Counted from the stretch's first letter, positions 46,810 through 60,675 are shown. The stretch is 64,000 nt of DNA from Luteimonas sp. MC1750 (GCF_016615955.1 NZ_CP067113.1:1550001-1614000), one strand, 5' to 3'. The notes: a model not told the origin generated them from the sequence alone. Numbers and translations are program-made.

Positions 46810-47529
46810 TCAGTAGCCCGCGGTGCCGCCGTCGTCGTGGGCGACGATGTTCGGCGCCAGTTCGTGCTCGATGCTGAGCCAGCGGTCCGCCTGCAGGTCG
46901 TAGATCGCATCGACGTGGGCGGCGGTGCTGCCGCCGGGTCCGAAGTCGGCGATGCCGCTGGCCTCGATGCGCAGGAAGCGCTGGCCCGACTGCAGGCTGC
47001 TGATGTCGTCGAGCTGCAGGAACACGCGCCCGGCGTCCGGCCAGGATTCGAACTCCGTGGCAACCCGCGTCTCCAGGTCGACCAGGAGGCGTGCGTCATT
47101 GGGAACGAAGCGCTCGCTTTCGCCCTCGCCGTCACCGCCCAGGGTGATTTCGGCAAAGCCGGCGGTGCCGAACAGCGCGTCGTAGCGGCTGCGGTAGCGG
47201 AAGGCGAGCCAGTCCTGCTCCCCGCTACCGGTCAGTTTCAGCTGGCCCTGGCCCTGCACGACCTGGTCGCGCGGACCACTGGCGCTGATCTCCGCCGGAT
47301 CCAGGCGCACCTCCAGAGCGGGGTCGTCGAAGCGCTCGCCCAGGGTGGTCACCAGCACCGCGGCGACCGCGGCCTGGGCCTGCTCGCCGGCGGGCACCGG
47401 GATCGAAATGGTGTCGGCAGCCCCCCCACCCTTGGCCCTGCCCTCCCCGATGTCCGCCAGCGCGCACGGGGCGACGATGACGGACAGCATGGCCAGGAGC
47501 AGCAGCGGGGCGCGGTGGACTGCCGGCAT
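46810..47529 (-). CDS. Secreted protein of unknown function
   Basis: A 239-residue exported protein. The signal peptide ends near residue 26 (APCALAD). The rest shows no motif I recognise: a beta-rich pattern with VRLDPAEISASGPRDQVVQGQGQLKLTG, LAFRYRSRYDALFGTAGFAEITLGG and no Cys in the mature part. It lies between lolA and rarA in the same direction, with about 50 and 110 bases of spacing. A periplasmic or cell-surface role is inferred from the signal peptide only. Confidence 0.7.
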   Translation of the reverse strand: MPAVHRAPLLLLAMLSVIVAPCALADIGEGRAKGGGAADTISIPVPAGEQAQAAVAAVLVTTLGERFDDPALEVRLDPAEISASGPRDQVVQGQGQLKLTGSGEQDWLAFRYRSRYDALFGTAGFAEITLGGDGEGESERFVPNDARLLVDLETRVATEFESWPDAGRVFLQLDDISSLQSGQRFLRIEASGIADFGPGGSTAAHVDAIYDLQADRWLSIEHELAPNIVAHDDGGTAGY

Positions 47530-47643
47530 GGACGTGGTGCTCGAAGCAGATACCTTCGATTGAACGCAGGAACGGCGCGGAGGGGGCCACCCGCCGCGCC
47601 GTTCCTGGTCCGACCGCCTCGCCTGCCGCGTGCAGCGCCGGCT

Positions 47644-48273
47644 TCAGCCCTCGCCGACCACGTCCACGCCCGCGGGCGGAACGAAGCGGAAGGTCGAGCG
47701 CTCGAACACCGGATTGCGCTTCCAGCCGCTGAACACGACCTCGGTGCGCTGGCCCAGGGTGTCGACCACCTCCATGCGTGCCAGCGACGGGCCGCGGAAC
47801 CCGAGGCGGGCGCTGCTGAAGCTGGCCTGCTGGGCATCCTTCGGCGACAGCAGGAGCCACGACAGCCCCTCGGACTCGCCGCCCTCGCGGACGTTGAAAT
47901 CGCGTTCCAGCTTGGCCGGGTCGACCAGGGCGGCCAGCGGGCTGTTCTGCTCCTCCGGACCCTGCGGACGCACCGTGACCTGCTCGAGGTCGGGATCGAA
48001 CACCCAGACCTTCTTGCCGTCGGCCACGATCAGCTGCTCGTAGGGCGTGGCGTACTCCCAGCGGAACAGTCGCGGTGCCGACAGCGCGACCCGGCCCCTG
48101 GAGGTTTCCTTCAGGCGCCCGTCGAGGTCGTAGAGCTTCTGTTCAAAGCGTCCGTCCAGGCCCTTGAGCCCGTCGCTGAAGGCGGCGAGGTCGTCGCGCG
48201 GGCCCGCGAACGCGGTGCCGGCGACGGTGGACAGCAGGGCCAGCGCGGCCAGCCAGTTGCGCATGCGGATCAT
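47644..48273 (-). CDS. lolA: Periplasmic lipoprotein chaperone LolA
   Basis: A 209-residue carrier that takes outer-membrane lipoproteins from LolCDE to LolB. A signal peptide (residues 1-23, TVAGTAFA) is followed by the LolA half-barrel: FEQKLYDLDGRLKETSRGRVALSAPRLFRWEY, YEQLIVADGKKVWVFDPDLEQVTV and a C-terminal NPVFERSTFRFVPPAGVDVV. ATG at 48273 follows GAGGAG. It lies downstream of ftsK, as in most gammaproteobacteria. Confidence 0.95.
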   Translation of the reverse strand: MIRMRNWLAALALLSTVAGTAFAGPRDDLAAFSDGLKGLDGRFEQKLYDLDGRLKETSRGRVALSAPRLFRWEYATPYEQLIVADGKKVWVFDPDLEQVTVRPQGPEEQNSPLAALVDPAKLERDFNVREGGESEGLSWLLLSPKDAQQASFSSARLGFRGPSLARMEVVDTLGQRTEVVFSGWKRNPVFERSTFRFVPPAGVDVVGEG

Positions 48274-48348
48274 CGGTGACTCTCCTCGGAATGCGTCGCG
48301 AGTGTGCGGCCTGTCGACTGAATGCGGGATCACGCACAGCGCAGGTCC

Positions 48349-48438
48349 ATCGCCGCTATCGCGGCTCCCACAGGGAACAGCCGACGCGGGAACAGCCGCA
48401 GTGGGACGGCCGCTGTGGGAGCGGCTACAGCCGCGATC
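48349..48438. repeat. REP-like inverted pair between ftsK and lolA
   Basis: Two opposite units: 48349-48372 (ATCGCCGCTATCGCGGCTCC) and 48413-48438 (GTGGGAGCGGCTACAGCCGC), with GGGAACAGCCG repeated between them. They fill most of the 198-base gap between ftsK and lolA. Confidence 0.8.
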
Positions 48439-48471
48439 GCGGTCATCGCGTTGCCCCCACAGTGGACCGCA

Positions 48472-50832
48472 CTACTGCGGCGGAGGCGGTGCCAGCACGC
48501 TGCGGTCGCCGTTGTGCTCGGGCGGCGAGACCACGCCCGCGGCCTCCATCGCCTCGACCAGGCGCGCGGCGCGGTTGTAGCCGATCTTGAGCCGGCGCTG
48601 CACGCCGGAGATCGAGGCGCGACGCGTCTCGGTCACCACGCGCACCGCTTCGTCGTACAGCGGATCGCTCTCGTCGCCGCTGCTGGTCGATTCCGGCAGG
48701 CCGGTCGCGCCGACCACCACGCCGTCGCCCATGGCCTGCACTTCCTCCAGCACGCCCTCGATGTAGTCGGGGCCGCCGCTGGACTGCCTGAGGTTCTCGA
48801 CGACGCGATGCACCTCTTCGTCGGACACGAATGCACCGTGCACGCGCTCCGGAAGCGCGGTGCCCGGCGGCAGATAGAGCATGTCGCCGTGGCCGAGCAG
48901 GGTTTCCGCGCCGGACTGGTCGAGGATGGTGCGCGAGTCGATCTTGCTCGAGACCTGGAACGCGATGCGCGTCGGGATGTTGGCCTTGATCAGGCCGGTG
49001 ATCACGTCGACCGACGGCCGCTGCGTCGCCAGGATCAGGTGGATGCCGGCCGCGCGGGCCTTCTGCGCCAGGCGCGCGATCAGCTCTTCCACCTTCTTGC
49101 CGACGATCATCATCATGTCGGCGAATTCGTCGATGAAGATGACGATGAACGGCATCGTGTCCAGCGGCTGGGCGACCTCGCCGGATTCCGGGTTGCTCTT
49201 GAACAGCGGATCGAGCAGCGGCTGGCCCGCGTCCTGCGCGTCCTTCACCTTCTTGTTGAAGCCGGCCAGGTTGCGCACGCCCACCGCGCTCATCAGCTTG
49301 TAGCGGCGCTCCATCTCGGCCACGCACCAGCGCAGGCCGTTGGCGGCCTCCTTCATGTCGGTGACCACCGGCGCCAGCAGGTGCGGGATCCCCTGGTAGA
49401 CGCTGAGCTCCAGCATCTTCGGGTCGATCATCAGCATCCGCAGGTCCTTGGCCGAGGCCTTGTACAGCAGGCTCAGCACCATCGCGTTCACCGCGACCGA
49501 CTTGCCGGAGCCGGTGGTACCGGCGACCAGCAGGTGCGGCATGCGCGCGAGGTCGGCGACCGTCGGCCGGCCGGCGATGTCCTTGCCCAGCGCGAGCGTC
49601 AGCAGGCTCGAAGCCTTGTCGTACTCCTTGGAGCGCAGGAGTTCCGACAGGTAGATCATCTCGCGGTGGGTGTTCGGGGTCTCGAGCCCGATCACCGACT
49701 TGCCCGGGATCACGTCGACCACGCGCACCGACTTCACGCTCAGCCCGCGCGCGATGTCCTTGTCCAGCGAGCTGATCTGGCTGACCTTGATGCCCGGCGC
49801 CGGCTCGATCTCGAAGCGGGTGATCACCGGACCCGGATAGGCGCCGACCACCTGGGCGTCGATGCGGAAGTCCTTGAGCTTGAACTCGATCTGGCGCGAC
49901 AGCGTTTCCAGCGTGCCTTCGTCGTAGCCCTTGGGCTGCGGCTTGGGATCGTCCAGCAGCGCCAGCGGCGGGATGCCGGTGCCGTCGCCGACGTTGAACA
50001 GCGGGATCTGCTGCTCGCGCTTCGCACGCTCGCTCTTCTCCACCACCGGCGCCGGTGGCGGCTCGATGCGCACCTTCTCGCGCTTGGCGCGCAGCTCGGT
50101 GTCGATCTTGCGGACCTCGGTGCGCTCCTCGCGGTGCGCGCGTGCTTCCTGCCACTCGCTGGCCTGCTTGCTGCCGCGGCGGAACAGCGCCGGCAGCTTC
50201 ATCACCCAGCCGCCGAGGATGTCCATCACCCGGAACCAGGACAGGCCCGTCGCCAGGGTCACCGACACCAGCAGCAGCGCCAGCAGGAACAGGTTGCCGC
50301 CCACCGGACCGAAGGCCGAGTACAGCGAGTTGCCCACCAGTCGCCCGAGGATGCCGCCGCTGCCCGCCGAATAGCCTTCCACCGCGCCGATGCGCAGGTA
50401 CAGCAGACCGGTCGAGGACACGATGAAACCGACGATGCCGACCAGGCGCAGCGCGGGTCCGAGGTCGGCCTGCCCGTCGCCGTCGGTGTCCATGCCGAAC
50501 AGCGCGATCCACGCCACGGCACCGAGGATCAGCGGCAGCACGAAGGCCACGTGGCCGAACAGGCCCAGCATCACGTCGGCGATCCAGGCGCCGACGCGGC
50601 CGCCGGCGTTGTTGAGCGGCGCGGTCAGGCTGCCGGCATTGCTCCAGCCGGGATCGCTCGGCGAGTAGGTCACCATGCACGCCAGCAGGTAGACCAGCAG
50701 CGGGGCGATCGCGATCAGCGCGATGTCGCGCAGCAGCTTCTGGCGGCGGGGATTGGGGGCCGCTGCGGCCGCCGTTGGCGCCGCCTTGCGCTTGCGGCGG
50801 GTGCCGCGTTCCATTGCGGGGCGTGCTGCCAC
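48472..50832 (-). CDS. ftsK: DNA translocase FtsK
   Basis: A 786-residue septal DNA pump that clears chromosome dimers with XerCD. Four N-terminal helices (residues about 30-190) are followed by a short charged linker (no long Pro/Gln linker, so a short-form FtsK). The motor has Walker [17 protein letters not shown], Walker [15 protein letters not shown], and the [24 protein letters not shown] segment. The C-terminal gamma winged helix ([39 protein letters not shown]) reads KOPS. The start is a GTG at 50832; an ATG six codons in is possible. Confidence 0.96.
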   Translation of the reverse strand: MAARPAMERGTRRKRKAAPTAAAAAPNPRRQKLLRDIALIAIAPLLVYLLACMVTYSPSDPGWSNAGSLTAPLNNAGGRVGAWIADVMLGLFGHVAFVLPLILGAVAWIALFGMDTDGDGQADLGPALRLVGIVGFIVSSTGLLYLRIGAVEGYSAGSGGILGRLVGNSLYSAFGPVGGNLFLLALLLVSVTLATGLSWFRVMDILGGWVMKLPALFRRGSKQASEWQEARAHREERTEVRKIDTELRAKREKVRIEPPPAPVVEKSERAKREQQIPLFNVGDGTGIPPLALLDDPKPQPKGYDEGTLETLSRQIEFKLKDFRIDAQVVGAYPGPVITRFEIEPAPGIKVSQISSLDKDIARGLSVKSVRVVDVIPGKSVIGLETPNTHREMIYLSELLRSKEYDKASSLLTLALGKDIAGRPTVADLARMPHLLVAGTTGSGKSVAVNAMVLSLLYKASAKDLRMLMIDPKMLELSVYQGIPHLLAPVVTDMKEAANGLRWCVAEMERRYKLMSAVGVRNLAGFNKKVKDAQDAGQPLLDPLFKSNPESGEVAQPLDTMPFIVIFIDEFADMMMIVGKKVEELIARLAQKARAAGIHLILATQRPSVDVITGLIKANIPTRIAFQVSSKIDSRTILDQSGAETLLGHGDMLYLPPGTALPERVHGAFVSDEEVHRVVENLRQSSGGPDYIEGVLEEVQAMGDGVVVGATGLPESTSSGDESDPLYDEAVRVVTETRRASISGVQRRLKIGYNRAARLVEAMEAAGVVSPPEHNGDRSVLAPPPPQ

Positions 50833-50899
50833 GTGTGATCAGACCTTAAGAAATGCTCGCAATGGGATGATTCTACTCACATTCCGCCCGAGTGCGTGC

Positions 50900-51970
50900 T
50901 CAGCGGGCCATGTCGAGCAGGGCGGGATGCACCAGTCTGCCATCGGCGACATTCACGCCGCGCGCCAAGGCCGGATCGTCCGCCGGGTCGCGGCCGCTCG
51001 CCAGGCGGTCCAGCCAGGGCAGGATCGCCGCGCAGATCGCCTGCGACGACGTGCGCGGCACGGCACCCGGCATGTTGGTCACGCAGAAGTGGGTCACGCC
51101 CTCCTCCACATAGGTCGGCGCTTCCCAGGTCGTCGCGCGCGAGGTCTCGAAGCAGCCGCCCTGGTCGATCGCGATGTCGACCAGCACGCTGCCCGGCTCC
51201 ATGCCGGCGACCATCCCGCGGGTCAGCACCTTGGGCGCCTTGGCACCGGTGACCAGCACCGCGCCCACCACCAGGTCGGCGCGCGACACCGCGCGCGCCA
51301 CAACGTCCTGGTACGGGTACAGCGCGGTGACGTTGTTGCCCAGCTGCATCATCTGGTCCATGCGATCAGGGCGCATCTCGAACACGGTGACGTTGGCGCC
51401 ACCGGCCGCGGCCAGCGCCGCGGCGGCTCCGCCCGCACGGCCGGCGCCGAAGACTACGACGCTGCCGCGCCCCGTCGATGGCAGGCCGCCGAGCAGCGTG
51501 CCCTTGCCACCCATCGGCGTGTGCAGCAGCTGGGTGCCGACCTGGACGCCGATGCGCCCGGCGATCACCGACATCGGCGCCAGCAGCGGCAGGTCGCCGT
51601 TGGGAAGTTCGACGGTTTCGAAGGCGACCGCCGTCAGCCCGATGTCCAGCAACCGGCGGGTCAGCGCGGGCTCCGCGGCCAGGTGCAGGTAGCAGAACAG
51701 CAGGTGGTCGCGGCGCAGGTGCGCGAGGTCGCCGGCGATGGGCTCCTTGACCTTGACGATCAGCTCGCCGGCCGCATACAGCGCGGCGGCGTCCGGCGCG
51801 ATCCCGACGCCAAGCGCGCTGTAGTCCGCGTCGGTGAAGCCGGACTTCGCACCGGCATCGTGCTCGAGCCAGACCTCGTGTCCGCGCCTGACCAGGTCAC
51901 CCGCGGCAGCCGGGACCAGCGCGACGCGCCCTTCCTGCGGCTTGGTTTCCTTCGGAACACCGATGCGCAT
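50900..51970 (-). CDS. ald: Alanine dehydrogenase
   Basis: Interconverts L-alanine and pyruvate with ammonia and NAD. Start MRIGVPKETKPQEGRVAL is typical; other marks are the pyruvate-binding KVKEP Lys, the catalytic His in CYLHLAAEP, the Rossmann segment VVVFGAGRAGGAAAALAA, the catalytic Asp in LVDIAIDQGGC and VTNMPGAVPRTSS. Length is 356, slightly short for the usual 360-372. ATG at 51970 follows GGAGAAGGGCG. A strong hairpin with a T run stands 40 bases upstream of the ATG in the leader. Confidence 0.95.
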   Translation of the reverse strand: MRIGVPKETKPQEGRVALVPAAAGDLVRRGHEVWLEHDAGAKSGFTDADYSALGVGIAPDAAALYAAGELIVKVKEPIAGDLAHLRRDHLLFCYLHLAAEPALTRRLLDIGLTAVAFETVELPNGDLPLLAPMSVIAGRIGVQVGTQLLHTPMGGKGTLLGGLPSTGRGSVVVFGAGRAGGAAAALAAAGGANVTVFEMRPDRMDQMMQLGNNVTALYPYQDVVARAVSRADLVVGAVLVTGAKAPKVLTRGMVAGMEPGSVLVDIAIDQGGCFETSRATTWEAPTYVEEGVTHFCVTNMPGAVPRTSSQAICAAILPWLDRLASGRDPADDPALARGVNVADGRLVHPALLDMAR

Positions 51971-52010
51971 CGCCCTTCTCCGTTTTCGGTCCCGCTCTCC
52001 AGTGCCGCAC

Positions 52011-52035
52011 AAAAAACGCCGCAGGCGCGGCGTTT
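52011..52035 (-). terminator. Intrinsic terminator in the ald upstream region
   Basis: On the - strand a perfect 9-base-pair stem (AAACGCCGC / GCGGCGTTT, loop of four) is followed by T residues. It lies between the divergent ald and trxB starts, 40 bases before the ald ATG. It could end a short upstream transcript or act as a leader attenuator of ald. Confidence 0.7.
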
Positions 52036-52138
52036 CATCGAGGTGCTATCGGGAACCCTGCGTTGCGCGCATCGCGCACGCCTGCGCCTTGTCTTGCCGC
52101 GTCGGCGCCGCCAAGCTATGGGCTTCCCAACGCCGTGA

Positions 52139-53113
<975 letters not shown>

Positions 53114-53149
53114 GCCGCGGCGCGCGACGGCGGCCGGCTGAGTCGGCGC

Positions 53150-54286
53150 ATGTCCGTCGCGCGCACGCACGATTCGCTGGCCGAGGTCCCGGCCGCGGCC
53201 TGGGACGCGCTGCATGACGGCGGCAATCCCTTCCTCGCGCATGCCTTCCTCGAGGGCCTGGAATCCTGCGGCTGCCTGCGGCCGCAGTGGGGCTGGACGC
53301 CGCGCCACGTCACGGTGTGGGACGGCGGCACGCTGGTGGCCGCCGCGCCCGGATACCTGAAGCAGAACTCTCACGGCGAATTCGTCTTCGACCATGCCTG
53401 GGCACACGCCCATGCGCGCCACGGCCTCGACTACTTCCCGAAGTGGCTGGGCGCCGTGCCCTACTCGCCGGTCACCGGGCCGCGCCTGCTGGCACGCGAC
53501 GCCGCCGCGCGGCGCCGCCTCCTCGAGGCCATCGTCGACGATGCGCGGGCGCTGGGACTGTCGTCGGCACACGTCAATTTCCATACCGCCGCGGAGGACG
53601 CGGCGTTCGACGGGCGCTGGCTCCCGCGCCAGGACATCCAGTACCAGTGGCACAACACCGCGGGCTGGCCGGATTTCGCCGCGTTCCTTGGCGACATGGA
53701 CCATCGCCACCGCAAGAACATCCGCCAGGAGCGCGCCAAAGTGGCACGTGCCGGCGCCACCTTCAGGGTGCTCCACGGTGACGAGGCCACCGACGACGAC
53801 CTCGCCGCCATGCATGCCTTCTACTTCGAAACGTTCAGCGATTACGGCAACGCGCCCGCGCTGACGCTCGAGTTCCTGCATCACCTGGCGCGCACGATGC
53901 CGCGCGCCCTGGTCCTGGTGCTGGCCGACCTCGACGGCGGGGCGATCGCCGGCGCGCTCTGCCTGCGCGGCCGCGACACGCTGTACGGACGCTACTGGGG
54001 CGCCCTGCGCCAGGTGCCCGGCCTGCACTTCGAGACCTGCTACTACCAGGGCATCGAGTACTGCCTGCGCGAAGGACTGGCCCGCTTCGAACCGGGCGCC
54101 CAGGGCGAGCACAAGATCGCGCGCGGCTTCCTGCCCACGCCGGTGCGCAGCCGCCACTGGATCGCACACGACGGCTTCCACGCGGCGCTGGAGGCCTGGT
54201 GTCGCGAAGAGTCGGAAGTCGTCGACGCCACGGCCCGCGCACTGGCCGGGCGCAGTCCGTTCCGCGCGACCTCCGACGCGACATGA
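53150..54286 (+). CDS. FemAB/GNAT-like peptidoglycan-associated protein (DUF482)
   Basis: A 378-residue protein of the DUF482 'peptidogalycan biosynthesis' family, with two GNAT-like halves. Typical marks: NPFLAHAFLEGLESCGCL, GEFVFDHAWAHAHARHGLDYFPKWLGAVPYSPVTGPRLL, DMDHRHRKNIRQERAKVARAG, YWGALRQVPGLHFETCYYQGIEYCLREGLARFEPGAQGEHKIARGF. The biochemical activity is not known; the fold is shared with tRNA-dependent amino-acid ligases. It overlaps aat by four bases (ATGA), so the two proteins are co-translated. Confidence 0.85.
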   Translation: MSVARTHDSLAEVPAAAWDALHDGGNPFLAHAFLEGLESCGCLRPQWGWTPRHVTVWDGGTLVAAAPGYLKQNSHGEFVFDHAWAHAHARHGLDYFPKWLGAVPYSPVTGPRLLARDAAARRRLLEAIVDDARALGLSSAHVNFHTAAEDAAFDGRWLPRQDIQYQWHNTAGWPDFAAFLGDMDHRHRKNIRQERAKVARAGATFRVLHGDEATDDDLAAMHAFYFETFSDYGNAPALTLEFLHHLARTMPRALVLVLADLDGGAIAGALCLRGRDTLYGRYWGALRQVPGLHFETCYYQGIEYCLREGLARFEPGAQGEHKIARGFLPTPVRSRHWIAHDGFHAALEAWCREESEVVDATARALAGRSPFRATSDAT

Positions 54287-55053
54287 GCCGCGCCCTGCCC
54301 GCCCTGCTCGGCCGCGATCCCGCCTCGCCCTTCCCCGATCCGGCCACCGCGCTGCGCGAGCCGGATGGCCTGCTGGCGATCGGCGGCGACCTGGAGCCTC
54401 GGCGCCTGCTCGCCGCCTATGCCAGCGGGATTTTTCCATGGTCTTCGGAGGGCCAGCCGCTGCTGTGGTGGTCGCCCGATCCGCGCACCGTCTTCGCCAC
54501 CGACGGCGTGCACCTGTCCTCGCGCTTTCGCCGCCAGCTGCGCGGCAGCGACTGGAGCGTGGTCGCCGACCAGGCCTTCGACGCGGTGGTGCTCGCCTGC
54601 GCCACGGCGCCCCGCGGCGGCCAGCACGGCACCTGGATCACCGGTCCGATGCGCGCGGCCTACTCGCGGCTGCACCTGCTGGGGCACGCGCATTCTATCG
54701 AGGTGCACGACGGCGAAGGCCGCCTGGCCGGCGGCATGTACGGCGTGGCGCTGGGCCGGATGTTCTTCGGCGAAAGCATGTTCAGCGCCCGCAGCGGCGG
54801 CTCCAAGGTCGCCCTTGCGGCGCTGGCCCATGTGCTCCGCGGCTGGGGCTGGCCGCTGCTCGATGCCCAGGTCGAGAACCCGCACCTGGTCGCGATGGGC
54901 GCGCGCGCCTGGCCCAGGTCCCGTTTCCTGGCCGAGGTGCGTCGCCTCACCGCCCTGCCCGGCCGGCCGGGCTCTTGGACCGCGGCGTTTGGCCAGTTGC
55001 CCGCTGCAACGCTGGGCCGGCCCGCGGAGCCGACGCCCATGGCGGCCGACTGA
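54283..55053 (+). CDS. aat: Leucyl/phenylalanyl-tRNA-protein transferase Aat
   Basis: Adds Leu or Phe to proteins with N-terminal Arg or Lys, making N-degrons for ClpS/ClpAP. It shows the opening FPDPATALREPDGLLAIGGDL, RLLAAYASGIFPW, LLWWSPDPRTVF, TWITGPMRAAYSRLH, SIEVHDGEGRLAGGMYGVALGRMFFGESMFS and KVALAALAHVL with LLDAQVENPHL. Length is 256. The ATG at 54283 overlaps the preceding stop. infA, clpA and clpS follow, as is usual. Confidence 0.96.
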   Translation: MSRALPALLGRDPASPFPDPATALREPDGLLAIGGDLEPRRLLAAYASGIFPWSSEGQPLLWWSPDPRTVFATDGVHLSSRFRRQLRGSDWSVVADQAFDAVVLACATAPRGGQHGTWITGPMRAAYSRLHLLGHAHSIEVHDGEGRLAGGMYGVALGRMFFGESMFSARSGGSKVALAALAHVLRGWGWPLLDAQVENPHLVAMGARAWPRSRFLAEVRRLTALPGRPGSWTAAFGQLPAATLGRPAEPTPMAAD

Positions 55054-55143
55054 CGGAACTTTTGCGCGGGACGGGTGTCCGTGCGACAATTGCCCTCTTG
55101 CGGGCTTCGCGCCCGACCCACAGCAATGGTCAGTACAGGACGC

Positions 55144-55362
55144 ATGGCGAAAGACGACGTCATTGAATTCGAGGGAGCGGTGTCGGAAACCCTTCCGAAC
55201 ACGATGTTCCGCGTGAAGCTTGAGAACGGGCACGAGATCATCGCCCACATCTCCGGGCGCATGCGCAAGAACTACATCCGCATCCTCACCGGCGACAGGG
55301 TCAAGGTCGAAATGACCCCCTACGACCTCACTAAGGGTCGCATCACCTATCGCATGAAGTAA
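55144..55362 (+). CDS. infA: Translation initiation factor IF-1
   Basis: A 72-residue OB-fold factor that blocks the ribosomal A site during initiation. Sequence is nearly canonical: [64 protein letters not shown] at 55144; nearby upstream ATGs are not part of the family. A terminator follows directly. Confidence 0.98.
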   Translation: MAKDDVIEFEGAVSETLPNTMFRVKLENGHEIIAHISGRMRKNYIRILTGDRVKVEMTPYDLTKGRITYRMK

Positions 55363-55383
55363 TTCGCGCTCGACGCGAACAGG

Positions 55384-55409
55384 AAAGGCGGCCCGAAGGC
55401 CGCCTTTTT
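55384..55409 (+). terminator. Terminator of infA
   Basis: Stem AAAGGCGGC / GCCGCCTTT with a six-base loop and five T residues, 20 bases after the infA stop. Confidence 0.88.
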
Positions 55410-55425
55410 CGTGGTGCGACTATCG

Positions 55426-55480
55426 CTGTGGGAGCGGCATAGCCGCGATCGTCGTGATCGCCGCTATAGCGGCTCCTACA
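55426..55480. repeat. REP-like inverted pair between infA and clpA
   Basis: Two opposite palindromic units, 55426-55450 (GTGGGAGCGGCATAGCCGCG) and 55456-55480 (GATCGCCGCTATAGCGGCTC), five bases apart. They lie between two converging genes. Confidence 0.85.
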
Positions 55481-55484
55481 ATGG

Positions 55485-57764
<2,280 letters not shown>

Positions 57765-57937
57765 GGGGCGCGTGCCTCCTCGATTCACTACCTGGAGGAT
57801 GGGGTCGCCCGGGAGGCTTTTCCATCCCGCGTCAGGGTCCTTGTAGGCCCTCGCCCGCGCGGTTGGCAAGGGCCATCCGCACTTCGCAGTATTCCGGCAG
57901 CGCGCGTCAGGGCCGCGTGCAGGCGCGGCCGCTCCGG

Positions 57938-58258
57938 TCAGGCCTTCTCGAACGTCGCCAGCAGCGGATGCTGGTTGAGCCGGGCGTACTCGTTGACCTG
58001 AGCGACCTTCGACTCGGCCACGTCGCGGGTGAACACCCCGCACACGCCGCGGCCGCGGGTATGCACATGCAGCATCACCTGGGTGGCCCGTTCGATGTCC
58101 AGGCCGAAAAAGCGCACCAGCACCTCGACCACGAAGTCCATCGGCGTGTAGTCGTCGTTCAGCAGCAGGACCGAGTACAGCGGCGGGCGCGCCAGCTCGG
58201 GACGGCCGGCTTCGACGGCGACGCCATGGTCGCGCTCATGTCCTGGGTGGCTGCTCAT
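57938..58258 (-). CDS. clpS: ClpA adaptor protein ClpS
   Basis: A 106-residue N-degron adaptor. It binds N-terminal Leu, Phe, Tyr and Trp and passes substrates to ClpAP. The core is intact: [25 protein letters not shown] with the amino-terminus pocket, [34 protein letters not shown] at 58258; clpA follows in the same direction. Confidence 0.96.
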   Translation of the reverse strand: MSSHPGHERDHGVAVEAGRPELARPPLYSVLLLNDDYTPMDFVVEVLVRFFGLDIERATQVMLHVHTRGRGVCGVFTRDVAESKVAQVNEYARLNQHPLLATFEKA

Positions 58259-58414
58259 GCCCGTGATTATACCGGGGCACCCGGTGGACGGCCCCCGCCG
58301 CCCGGGCGAAAATGGCCGCCTCCAGACCGGTTCGCGCATGTCCCCTTCCCGCCCGCCTTCGACCGACCTCCACCCTGCCGCCCAATGCGGGCGGGCCGGC
58401 GGGCGGTGCCGTCC

Positions 58415-58894
58415 ATGACCTATCGGCAGGGTCGGTTCTGGCAGCCGGATGTCACCGTCGCCACCGTGGTGGTGGACGGCGGCCGCGTGCTCTGCGTCGA
58501 GGAGCATTCCGGCGGACGCATCGTGCTCAACCAGCCTGCCGGGCACCTGGAGCCCGACGAGGACCTGGTCGACGCCGCGGTGCGCGAAACCCTCGAGGAG
58601 TCCGGCTGGACAGTGGAGCCCACCGCCTTCATCGGGGCCTACCAGTGGACCTCGCCGGCACTGCCCGATGGCAGCCCGGGGCGGCATTACCTTCGCTTCG
58701 CCTTCGCGGCGCGACCGCTGTCGCACGACCCGGCGCGGGCGCTGGATGAAGGCATCGTGCGCGCCGTCTGGCTGACCCCCGGCGAACTGCACGCCGACGC
58801 CGCGCGCCACCGGAGCCCCCTGGTCTGGCAGGTCGTCGCCGACCACCTCGCCGGAAGCCGGCAGCCCTTGTCGCTGCTGCGCTCGGTGCGCTGA
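58415..58894 (+). CDS. Nudix hydrolase (NudJ-like phosphatase)
   Basis: A 159-residue Nudix enzyme. The box G-x5-E-x7-RE-x2-EE-x-G is complete ([23 protein letters not shown]). Context (directly followed by mnmA and hflD) is that of NudJ/YmfB, which acts on thiamine and nucleoside pyrophosphates; the precise substrate is not certain. The stop overlaps the mnmA ATG (TGATG). Confidence 0.9.
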   Translation: MTYRQGRFWQPDVTVATVVVDGGRVLCVEEHSGGRIVLNQPAGHLEPDEDLVDAAVRETLEESGWTVEPTAFIGAYQWTSPALPDGSPGRHYLRFAFAARPLSHDPARALDEGIVRAVWLTPGELHADAARHRSPLVWQVVADHLAGSRQPLSLLRSVR

Positions 58895-60000
58895 TGGCCG
58901 CGCCGGAGATCATCGTCGGCATGTCCGGCGGCGTGGACTCGTCGGTCGCCGGATTGCTGCTGCGCGATGCCGGCGAAGCCGTCGCCGGCCTGTTCATGGA
59001 CAACTGGGCCGACGACGGCAGCGGCCACTGCCGCGCCGACGAGGACCGGCGCGACGCGGTGGCGGTCTGCGGGCGGCTCGGGCTGTCGATCCATTTCCGC
59101 GACTTCTCGCGCGAGTACTGGGCCGGCGTCTTCGAGCACTTCCTGGCGGAATACGCCGCCGGCCGCACGCCGAACCCGGACGTGCTGTGCAACCGCGAGA
59201 TCAAGTTCCGGCACTTCCTGGACGCCGCACGCGACCTCGGTGCCTCGCGCATCGCCACCGGCCACTACGCCCGCGTCGACCACGCCGGACGCCACTGGCG
59301 GCTGCTGCGCGCCGCCGACCGCGGCAAGGACCAGAGCTACTTCCTGCACCAGCTCGGACAGGCCCAGCTGGCCGCCACCGTGTTCCCGCTGGGCGCGCTG
59401 CGCAAGGACGAGGTCCGGGCGATGGCCGCCGCCGCGGGATTGCCGACCGCGGCGAAGAAGGATTCCACCGGCATCTGCTTCGTCGGCGAGCGCGACTTCC
59501 GCGAGTTCCTCGGCCAGTACCTGCCGGCGCGCGCGGGCGAGATCCGCACGCCCGATGGCCAGGCCGTGGGCGAGCACCCGGGCGTGTTCTACTACACCCT
59601 GGGCCAGCGCGAAGGCCTGCAGATCGGCGGCCGGCGCGGCTTCGACGACAAGCCGTGGTACGTGGTCGGCAAGAATGTCGCCACCAACGTGCTGACGGTC
59701 GACCAGGGCCACGACAGCCCCTGGCTGATGTCACAGGGCCTGCGCAGCGAGACCGCACACTGGATCGCCGGCGCGCCGCCCTCCACCCGTTTCAGCTGCA
59801 CGGCGCAGACGCGCTACCGGCAGCCAGAGGAGCCATGCGAAGTGACCGTTGACGATACCGGGACCCTGCGGGTCGCCTTCCAGCGCCCCCAGCGGGCCGT
59901 GACCCCCGGCCAGTCCGTGGTGCTCTACCAGGGCGAGGCCTGCCTCGGCGGCGCCGTGATCGCCTCCACCGACGCGCCGATGCCGGGGGCCGACGCATGA
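58894..60000 (+). CDS. mnmA: tRNA-specific 2-thiouridylase MnmA
   Basis: Thiolates uridine 34 of tRNA-Glu, -Gln and -Lys. It shows the PP-loop [15 protein letters not shown], the catalytic Cys in [12 protein letters not shown], the partner Cys in [30 protein letters not shown] and a C-terminal beta barrel. Length 368 is normal. It overlaps the Nudix gene before it and hflD after it. Confidence 0.96.
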   Translation: MAAPEIIVGMSGGVDSSVAGLLLRDAGEAVAGLFMDNWADDGSGHCRADEDRRDAVAVCGRLGLSIHFRDFSREYWAGVFEHFLAEYAAGRTPNPDVLCNREIKFRHFLDAARDLGASRIATGHYARVDHAGRHWRLLRAADRGKDQSYFLHQLGQAQLAATVFPLGALRKDEVRAMAAAAGLPTAAKKDSTGICFVGERDFREFLGQYLPARAGEIRTPDGQAVGEHPGVFYYTLGQREGLQIGGRRGFDDKPWYVVGKNVATNVLTVDQGHDSPWLMSQGLRSETAHWIAGAPPSTRFSCTAQTRYRQPEEPCEVTVDDTGTLRVAFQRPQRAVTPGQSVVLYQGEACLGGAVIASTDAPMPGADA

Positions 60001-60605
60001 GCGACATGCACGACCGGGTGATGGCGCTGGCCGGCCTGGCGCAGGCCCTGCGCCAGGTGCGCCGGGTGGCCGAGACCGGACAGGCCGAAGGCACCGTGCT
60101 CGAGACCGCGCTCGGCAGCGTCTTCCGCATCGACGCCAGCACCGCGGCCGATGTCTACGGCGGCGTGCCGAACGTGCGCCCGGGCCTGATGCTGCTGCGC
60201 GACTACCTGGGCAACAAGGGCCAGGATCCGCTGCTGCCGAAGCTGGCGCTTGCGGTGACCCAGCTCGAGCGTCGCTTCATCCAGGACGACGAGGTGTCCG
60301 GCCGCGTGCACGAAGGCATCCTGGCCGCGCGCCACGAGGCCGAGCGCCTGGGCAACGCGCATCCCGAAGTGCTGACCCGGCTCGGCGCGCTCTACGCGGA
60401 CACCGTCAGCCACCTGCGCCCGCGCGTGCTGGTCCAGGGCAATCCGCACTACCTGGGCCAGGCGGCGATCGTGGCCGAGATCCGCGCGATGCTGCTGGCG
60501 GCGCTGCGCTCGGCGGTGCTGTGGCGGCAGTCCGGCGGCAGCCCGTGGGACTTCCTGTTCCAGCGCGGGGCGATGGGACGCGCGGTCGAGGAGCTGCTCG
60601 GCTAG
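59997..60605 (+). CDS. hflD: High-frequency lysogenization protein HflD
   Basis: A 202-residue, all-helical membrane-associated protein, named for its effect on lambda CII; its general role is unclear. Marks: [47 protein letters not shown], and [36 protein letters not shown]. The ATG overlaps mnmA by four bases, the usual arrangement. Confidence 0.94.
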   Translation: MSDMHDRVMALAGLAQALRQVRRVAETGQAEGTVLETALGSVFRIDASTAADVYGGVPNVRPGLMLLRDYLGNKGQDPLLPKLALAVTQLERRFIQDDEVSGRVHEGILAARHEAERLGNAHPEVLTRLGALYADTVSHLRPRVLVQGNPHYLGQAAIVAEIRAMLLAALRSAVLWRQSGGSPWDFLFQRGAMGRAVEELLG

Positions 60606-60675
60606 GATCGACAGGACCGGTCCGCCACGCGCCCTCCCGGCCCGCGGCCACCATGTCCCGCCAGCGGAGATCCGC

